Positions 60,340-64,000 of a stretch of 64,000 nt of DNA are shown piece after piece (the first letter of the stretch is position 1; each line of letters starts with the position of its first letter). Under the pieces are notes generated by a model. The model was not told the DNA's origin. It ran no database searches and was given only the letters and a program-made list of their open reading frames with translations. Source of the stretch: Janthinobacterium sp. 64 (GTDB lineage: Bacteria > Pseudomonadota > Gammaproteobacteria > Burkholderiales > Burkholderiaceae_D); contig NZ_PHUG01000001.1 of NCBI RefSeq assembly GCF_002813325.1, positions 682,001 through 746,000 on the forward strand, in the 5' to 3' direction. Position numbers and translations under genes: made by a program.

Positions 60340-61607
60340 GCTGTTCTCCTGTGGCTGACCTGGTCCAGCAAGTCGGCCAGGGCGTTGCTGCGGGCTTGCC
60401 GCGATTGCAGGGCGATGGCGGCGGGGCTGGCCAGCGGGGCGCGGCCCTGGCGCGCCAGTTCCAGGAAGCGCAGCAGCGCGCGCGCGCAGTCGGCGCTGGA
60501 CGCCAGCTGGCCGATGGTGTCGATGCCGCAGTGGCGCAGCTTGGCCGCGCTGTCGCCCGCCAGGTCGGTCAGCGCCAGGATGGGCCGGCGGCAGCGCAGG
60601 TATTCATACAGCTTGGCGGGAATCTGCGCATTGCAATTGGCCGCCTGCAGCAGCAGCAGGCCATCGGCCGCCAGCATTTCCTGCAGCGCCGCGCCGTGCG
60701 GCTGCAACGGTTCCAGGCGCACCAGGTCGAGGATGCCGTATTTCGCCAGCAGGCAGGCCAGCCATGCGTCGTGGCCCGTGGCGCGCAGCACCAGCTGGAA
60801 ATTGTGGGCGTGCAGCACGCCGTCGCGGCGCAGCCGTGCCAGCGCCTCGAACAGCGCTTGCGGATCGCGCTCGGACGGGTAGATCACGCCGCTGTGCAGC
60901 AGCAGGAAGCGGCTGCGGTGGCCCGTGCGCGCAGGGCTGCCGTCATGGCCGTCTTCGTCGTAGCCGTTCTCGATCAGGTGGAAGCGCTCGCGCCCCAGCT
61001 GTGCCAGGCGATGCCGGTGCGCATCGATGGCGCCCGGCGTGGTGCAGACGATGGCCGCGCTGCGCGCCGCGATGCGCTGTTCTATCCACGCATGCATGCG
61101 GTGCAAACGCGCCTCGGACGGATACGGCGCCAGCGGGTCGCTGTCATCGAGCATGGGGTCGCGCTGGTCGGCGATCCATGGCAGGCCGCTGAGTTTTTGC
61201 AGGGTCAGCGCGATCAGGTGCGCCGTGGCGATCGGGTACGTCGACCAGATGGCGTCGGGCCGGTATTGCCGGATCATGCGCAGGCCGGCCGGCACGGCGC
61301 TCAGCCACCAGGAACTCCAGCGGTCGGGCAGGGCCAGGCAGCGCGGATAGCGCCCGCCGATGGAGAAATGGCGCGCCGCGTCCAGCGCCAGGGTGCGCCG
61401 CACGGTGGCGCGCTCGCCGATCTGCTCCAGCTGGGACATGCCTTTCTGCGCATACGCGGCAGGGCTGGGACTGAGCACCAGCGGCTGCCAGCCGCAGTCG
61501 GGCAAATGGCGCGCGAATCCCAGCGTGCGCAGGATGCCGCTGCCGCCAGCGAACGGTGGAAAATGGTAGGCGACCATCAGCACGCGTTTTGTCGAGGGTT
61601 TTACCAT
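60336..61607 (-). CDS. Glycosyltransferase of exosortase-linked exopolysaccharide locus
   Basis: A 423-aa GT4-like (GT-B fold) transferase. N-terminal Rossmann start VLMVAYHFPPFAGGSGILRT and C-terminal nucleotide-sugar region (LPLQPHGAALQEMLAADGLL, then NCNAQIPAKLYEYLRCRRPI) with the Glu-containing EYLRC motif. ATG 61607 overlaps the stop of the upstream hydrolase by 7 bases. In exosortase A loci such transferases build the exopolysaccharide; the acceptor is unknown. Confidence 0.85.
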   Translation of the reverse strand: MVKPSTKRVLMVAYHFPPFAGGSGILRTLGFARHLPDCGWQPLVLSPSPAAYAQKGMSQLEQIGERATVRRTLALDAARHFSIGGRYPRCLALPDRWSSWWLSAVPAGLRMIRQYRPDAIWSTYPIATAHLIALTLQKLSGLPWIADQRDPMLDDSDPLAPYPSEARLHRMHAWIEQRIAARSAAIVCTTPGAIDAHRHRLAQLGRERFHLIENGYDEDGHDGSPARTGHRSRFLLLHSGVIYPSERDPQALFEALARLRRDGVLHAHNFQLVLRATGHDAWLACLLAKYGILDLVRLEPLQPHGAALQEMLAADGLLLLQAANCNAQIPAKLYEYLRCRRPILALTDLAGDSAAKLRHCGIDTIGQLASSADCARALLRFLELARQGRAPLASPAAIALQSRQARSNALADLLDQVSHRRTA

Positions 61608-62485
61608 GACTGCAGCCACCGCGCGCACAGCTGTTCCACTTCGCCGCGCCAGGCGGCGCTGGCGAAGGTGTGGTTGGCGCCATCGACCTGCGCCTGTGTC
61701 CATTGCGCGCGGGCCGCGACGGCGCGCCAGGCCGCGTCGCCCCGGAGCAGGGCTTGCCACTCGCGCGCGCCCAGGTCGTCGCCGCTGAGGATCAGCAGCA
61801 CCTTGCCCTGGAATTGCGTCAAGGCCCGCAGCAGGGCCGGCGCGGGCGCATCGTCCAGCGGCTCGGCTTCCTGCGTGGCTGCCGCCACCTGCCGCAGCGA
61901 GGCCAGGCTGGCGCCCGGCTGCAGTGCGCCGCTGGCCAGCTTGCGCCAGAACGCGCCTTGCAGCAGGCGTGGCAAATAGTAATGGCGCAAGGTGGCGCGC
62001 GCCAGGCCGGCGCTGCTGCGCACCCACGGATTGAGCAGGATCAGGGCATTGATGCGCGCATCGCGCGGCGCATGGCAGGCGGCGGCCGTGGCGCCGTCGC
62101 ACAAGCCCCACAGCGCCACTTCGCGCAAGGTCGGCACGGCGTCGAAGAATTGCGCCAGCGCGCCGGCGATGTCGGGACCGGCGGCGCGGTAGTCGCGCGC
62201 GCTGCCCTCGCTGTCGCCCATGCCGCGCAAGTCGAAACGCAGCACGGGCCAGCCTTGCGCGGCCAGGGCGCGGGCCAGCAGGACGAACTGGCGATGGCTG
62301 CCGACCCGGTACTGCGGGCCGCCCGTGACGATCAATATGCCGCGCGGTCCCGGTGCGGCGGGCAAGCTGAGGATGCCGACCATGCGCGCCTGCGCTTCAC
62401 CGTCTTCGGCCGCGCTGCGAAAGCGCAGGGGCAGCTCGCGCACGCTGTGCCCTGCGAGGTGCTGCTGACTGCTGTCGCGCTTCAT
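61601..62485 (-). CDS. Exosortase A system-associated hydrolase 1
   Basis: A 294-aa alpha/beta hydrolase. The pattern ILIVTGGPQYRVGSHRQFVL, ALAAQGWPVLRFDLRGMGDS and LWGLCDGATAAACHA (nucleophile Cys or Asp in place of Ser in GxSxG) is that of the hydrolase family called hydrolase 1 of exosortase A systems. It overlaps the next gene by 4 bases (ATGA). The reaction is unknown; adjacency to an acyl carrier protein suggests thioester chemistry. Confidence 0.85.
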   Translation of the reverse strand: MKRDSSQQHLAGHSVRELPLRFRSAAEDGEAQARMVGILSLPAAPGPRGILIVTGGPQYRVGSHRQFVLLARALAAQGWPVLRFDLRGMGDSEGSARDYRAAGPDIAGALAQFFDAVPTLREVALWGLCDGATAAACHAPRDARINALILLNPWVRSSAGLARATLRHYYLPRLLQGAFWRKLASGALQPGASLASLRQVAAATQEAEPLDDAPAPALLRALTQFQGKVLLILSGDDLGAREWQALLRGDAAWRAVAARAQWTQAQVDGANHTFASAAWRGEVEQLCARWLQSW

Positions 62486-63339
62486 GGCGCCGTCCTTTCC
62501 TCGTCGAGCCAGTCGCGGCACACGGTGCGCGTGGCGGCCAGCAGCTGCGGACACGCCAGCAGCTCGCCACTGTGCCAGAACGGGCCGTCGCCGAAGCTGG
62601 CCACGTGCACGGCGGCGCCCTGTTCGCGCCATGTTCTCGCCAGCGGCGGCAACGCTGCGCCGGCTTGCTCCGGTGCCTGGTAATCGAGCCAATAGACAGG
62701 TACCGCGGGCAGCAGCGCCGCTGCGCTGACGCCGTCGATGGCCAGCGCCAGCTCGGGCGCCAGCAGGTAGCCGGCCACTTCCACAGGCTCGCTTTTCGCC
62801 AGCGCGGCGCGCGCGTGTCCCGGTGCTTCCTGCGTGCCGCCGGCCAGCATGCTTGTCGCCAGGCGCAGGCGCAGGAAACGGTCGATGCTGCGACGGCCAT
62901 CGGTTTCCGGCTGCCATAGCAGCAAACGCGCCAGCGGCAGCGGCGCGCGGCTGGCGAAATCGAGGGCCAGCAAAGCACCCAGGCGCAAGCCCCACATGGT
63001 CAAGGGGCCGTCGACCCGCTGCGCCAGCCAGGCGCAAGCCAGGTGCAGGTCGTTGTGCCAGATGTCCCAGCGCGCTTCGTTAAAATCGCCGCTGCTGTCG
63101 CCGCAGCCGTACAGGTCGATCTGCAGCACGCTGTAACCCAAGGCGGCAAAGGCGCGCGCCTGCGCGGCGGCCACGTGGCGGCTTTTATTGAGTTCTTCGG
63201 CGAATGGATGGACGTAGATGATGCCGCCGCGCACGCTGCGGCCCGGCGGCGGCAGGTGCAGCAGGCAGTAGCGCTGGCCGCCGCTGGCGGGCAGAAAGAA
63301 GGGCAGCAGCGGCAGCGCGTCGAAGGCGGCGCTGTTCAT
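62482..63339 (-). CDS. Exosortase A system-associated hydrolase 2
   Basis: A 285-aa alpha/beta hydrolase with GGIIYVHPFAEELNKSRHVA, LGYSVLQIDLYGCGDSSGDF and TMWGLRLGALLALDFAS, where the nucleophile elbow GxRxG lacks the usual Ser. This matches hydrolase 2 of exosortase A systems, which always travels with hydrolase 1. Start ATG 63339 overlaps the acyl carrier protein gene by 4 bases. Confidence 0.85.
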   Translation of the reverse strand: MNSAAFDALPLLPFFLPASGGQRYCLLHLPPPGRSVRGGIIYVHPFAEELNKSRHVAAAQARAFAALGYSVLQIDLYGCGDSSGDFNEARWDIWHNDLHLACAWLAQRVDGPLTMWGLRLGALLALDFASRAPLPLARLLLWQPETDGRRSIDRFLRLRLATSMLAGGTQEAPGHARAALAKSEPVEVAGYLLAPELALAIDGVSAAALLPAVPVYWLDYQAPEQAGAALPPLARTWREQGAAVHVASFGDGPFWHSGELLACPQLLAATRTVCRDWLDEERTAP

Positions 63340-63581
63340 GGCCGCAGCTGTGCAAACACGAAGTCGTGCAGGGTGCCGACGGTGGCGAAGTGGCGCGCGT
63401 GGATGTCGTCGTCGGCGACAGTGATGCCGAAATGGTCTTCCAGCGCGGCGATAACGCCGATCACGGCCATCGAATCGAGTTCCGGCACGCTGCCCAGAAG
63501 CGGCGTGTGCGCTTCCAGCGCGCGCCCGTTCAAGCCCAGCGTGGTGTCGAGGATGCGTTTTACTGCTTCAAGATGCGGCAT
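63336..63581 (-). CDS. Acyl carrier protein of the exosortase-associated operon
   Basis: An 81-aa acyl carrier-like protein. The phosphopantetheine site is PELDSMAVIGV with Ser 37, followed by LEDHFGITVADDDI, a typical helix-three region. It would carry an acyl or amino-acyl group for the neighbouring hydrolases and the AMP ligase/decarboxylase genes usually found in such loci. ATG 63581; it overlaps the upstream gene by 22 bases. Confidence 0.85.
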   Translation of the reverse strand: MPHLEAVKRILDTTLGLNGRALEAHTPLLGSVPELDSMAVIGVIAALEDHFGITVADDDIHARHFATVGTLHDFVFAQLRP

Positions 63582-64000
63582 GTCAGCTCCAGGGAAGGGT
63601 AGTGCGGCAGGCGGCTGGTATCGAAGGCCAGGCAGGGAATGTCGTCCGGGTGGCGCGACAGGTGGACATACGGCGGCAGGCTGGCGGCCATCCATTGCCA
63701 GCGCCCGCAGCGGATAAAGGTGGCCGTACCCAGCGCGTGCGTGCCCAGGCGCGCATGGGCGCCCAGCGAGGCGCGGTTGAAACGCGAAATGCGGCTGCAC
63801 GACCAGCGCACGCCCTGCGCGTACAGCACGGCGTTGGCTTCTTCCCACAGCCGGGCGAAGACCAGGCCACCGCGCTGCCCGGGATGCACCCACACGTCCA
63901 GGTCCCACGACGACTGCTGCGAGGCCAGCGCATAGCGGGCGCGCACCTCGTCTTCCTGGCAGCCGTGGCGCTGCAGCCAGATCCAGCCGGCCATGCCGGA
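63560..64000 (-). CDS. GNAT-like acetyltransferase, partial
   Basis: The frame is open to the window edge, so the N terminus may be missing; at least 146 residues are visible. The text RARYALASQQSSWDLDVWVH, GLVFARLWEEANAVLYAQGV and SRFNRASLGAHARLGTHALG has a GNAT pattern: acetyl-CoA-type loop and the xNxxSxxxHxxLG motif. In exosortase A operons a GNAT-type gene commonly sits before the acyl carrier protein, as here. Confidence 0.75.
   Translation of the reverse strand, partial: SGMAGWIWLQRHGCQEDEVRARYALASQQSSWDLDVWVHPGQRGGLVFARLWEEANAVLYAQGVRWSCSRISRFNRASLGAHARLGTHALGTATFIRCGRWQWMAASLPPYVHLSRHPDDIPCLAFDTSRLPHYPSLELTCRILKQ

Noticed and set aside
1..64000. tRNA, rRNA, CRISPR, insertion sequence, integrase or prophage genes
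   Set aside because: I looked for cloverleaf-like runs, regular spaced repeats and transposase or integrase motifs and found none I could support.

Overview
The window is high-GC bacterial chromosome. Gene content points to a betaproteobacterium of the Oxalobacteraceae (Janthinobacterium/Duganella/Massilia-like): a PEP-CTERM/exosortase A regulatory and accessory set, PurL with PurT, an ISC-type ferredoxin, LpxO, and a dense set of sensors and regulators. This placement is inferred from gene families, not from a marker gene. I see no rRNA, tRNA, CRISPR array, insertion sequence or prophage.

Layout. 0-6.5 kb: the end of a hydantoinase B/oxoprolinase gene, an AraC regulator divergent from a zinc alcohol dehydrogenase, and a membrane PQQ glucose dehydrogenase in an operon with a TetR regulator; good operator-like palindromes lie in front of both metabolic genes. 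6.5-8 kb: small accessory genes and a frameshifted relic. 8-17 kb: MarR with an S41 protease, a frameshifted TPR response regulator, a diguanylate cyclase, and purL. 17.2-20.5 kb: a strikingly AT-rich two-gene islet, a UvrD-like helicase translationally coupled to an unknown 288-aa protein, wedged between the purL terminator and an Amj-type lipid II flippase gene. This is the best candidate for an undescribed, possibly anti-phage, system. 21.6-24.6 kb: a TerB protein, then two paralogous secreted proteins flanking a frameshifted LuxR regulator. 24.8-31.4 kb: a compact five-gene operon, vWA (TerY-like), PP2C phosphatase, transmembrane kinase, and two paralogous secreted MORN-repeat proteins. 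This looks like the known TerY-P phosphorylation triad with an unusual envelope output.

31.4-40.4 kb: nadB, then a PEP-CTERM-associated sugar transferase with the PrsK/PrsR two-component system, followed by hemerythrin, membrane and very small membrane proteins. 40.4-52.4 kb: mixed housekeeping and envelope genes (M13 peptidase, ferredoxin, LpxO, thioesterase, chemotaxis receptor, MFS exporter with divergent LysR, serine hydrolase). 52.5-57.1 kb: a Fur-box-controlled FecI-FecR-TonB siderophore receptor locus. 57.2-59.7 kb: purT with two coupled hypotheticals. 59.6-64 kb: a tightly overlapping operon of exosortase A accessory genes (GNAT, acyl carrier protein, hydrolases 2 and 1, glycosyltransferase, TPR protein) that runs off the end of the window.

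A 27-bp palindromic repeat with GGGTCTGACCCC-type arms occurs three times. One copy lies inside the 3' end of prsK and supplies its last codons. Two genes (a response regulator and a LuxR regulator) carry single-base frameshifts that could be real decay, programmed shifts or sequence errors.
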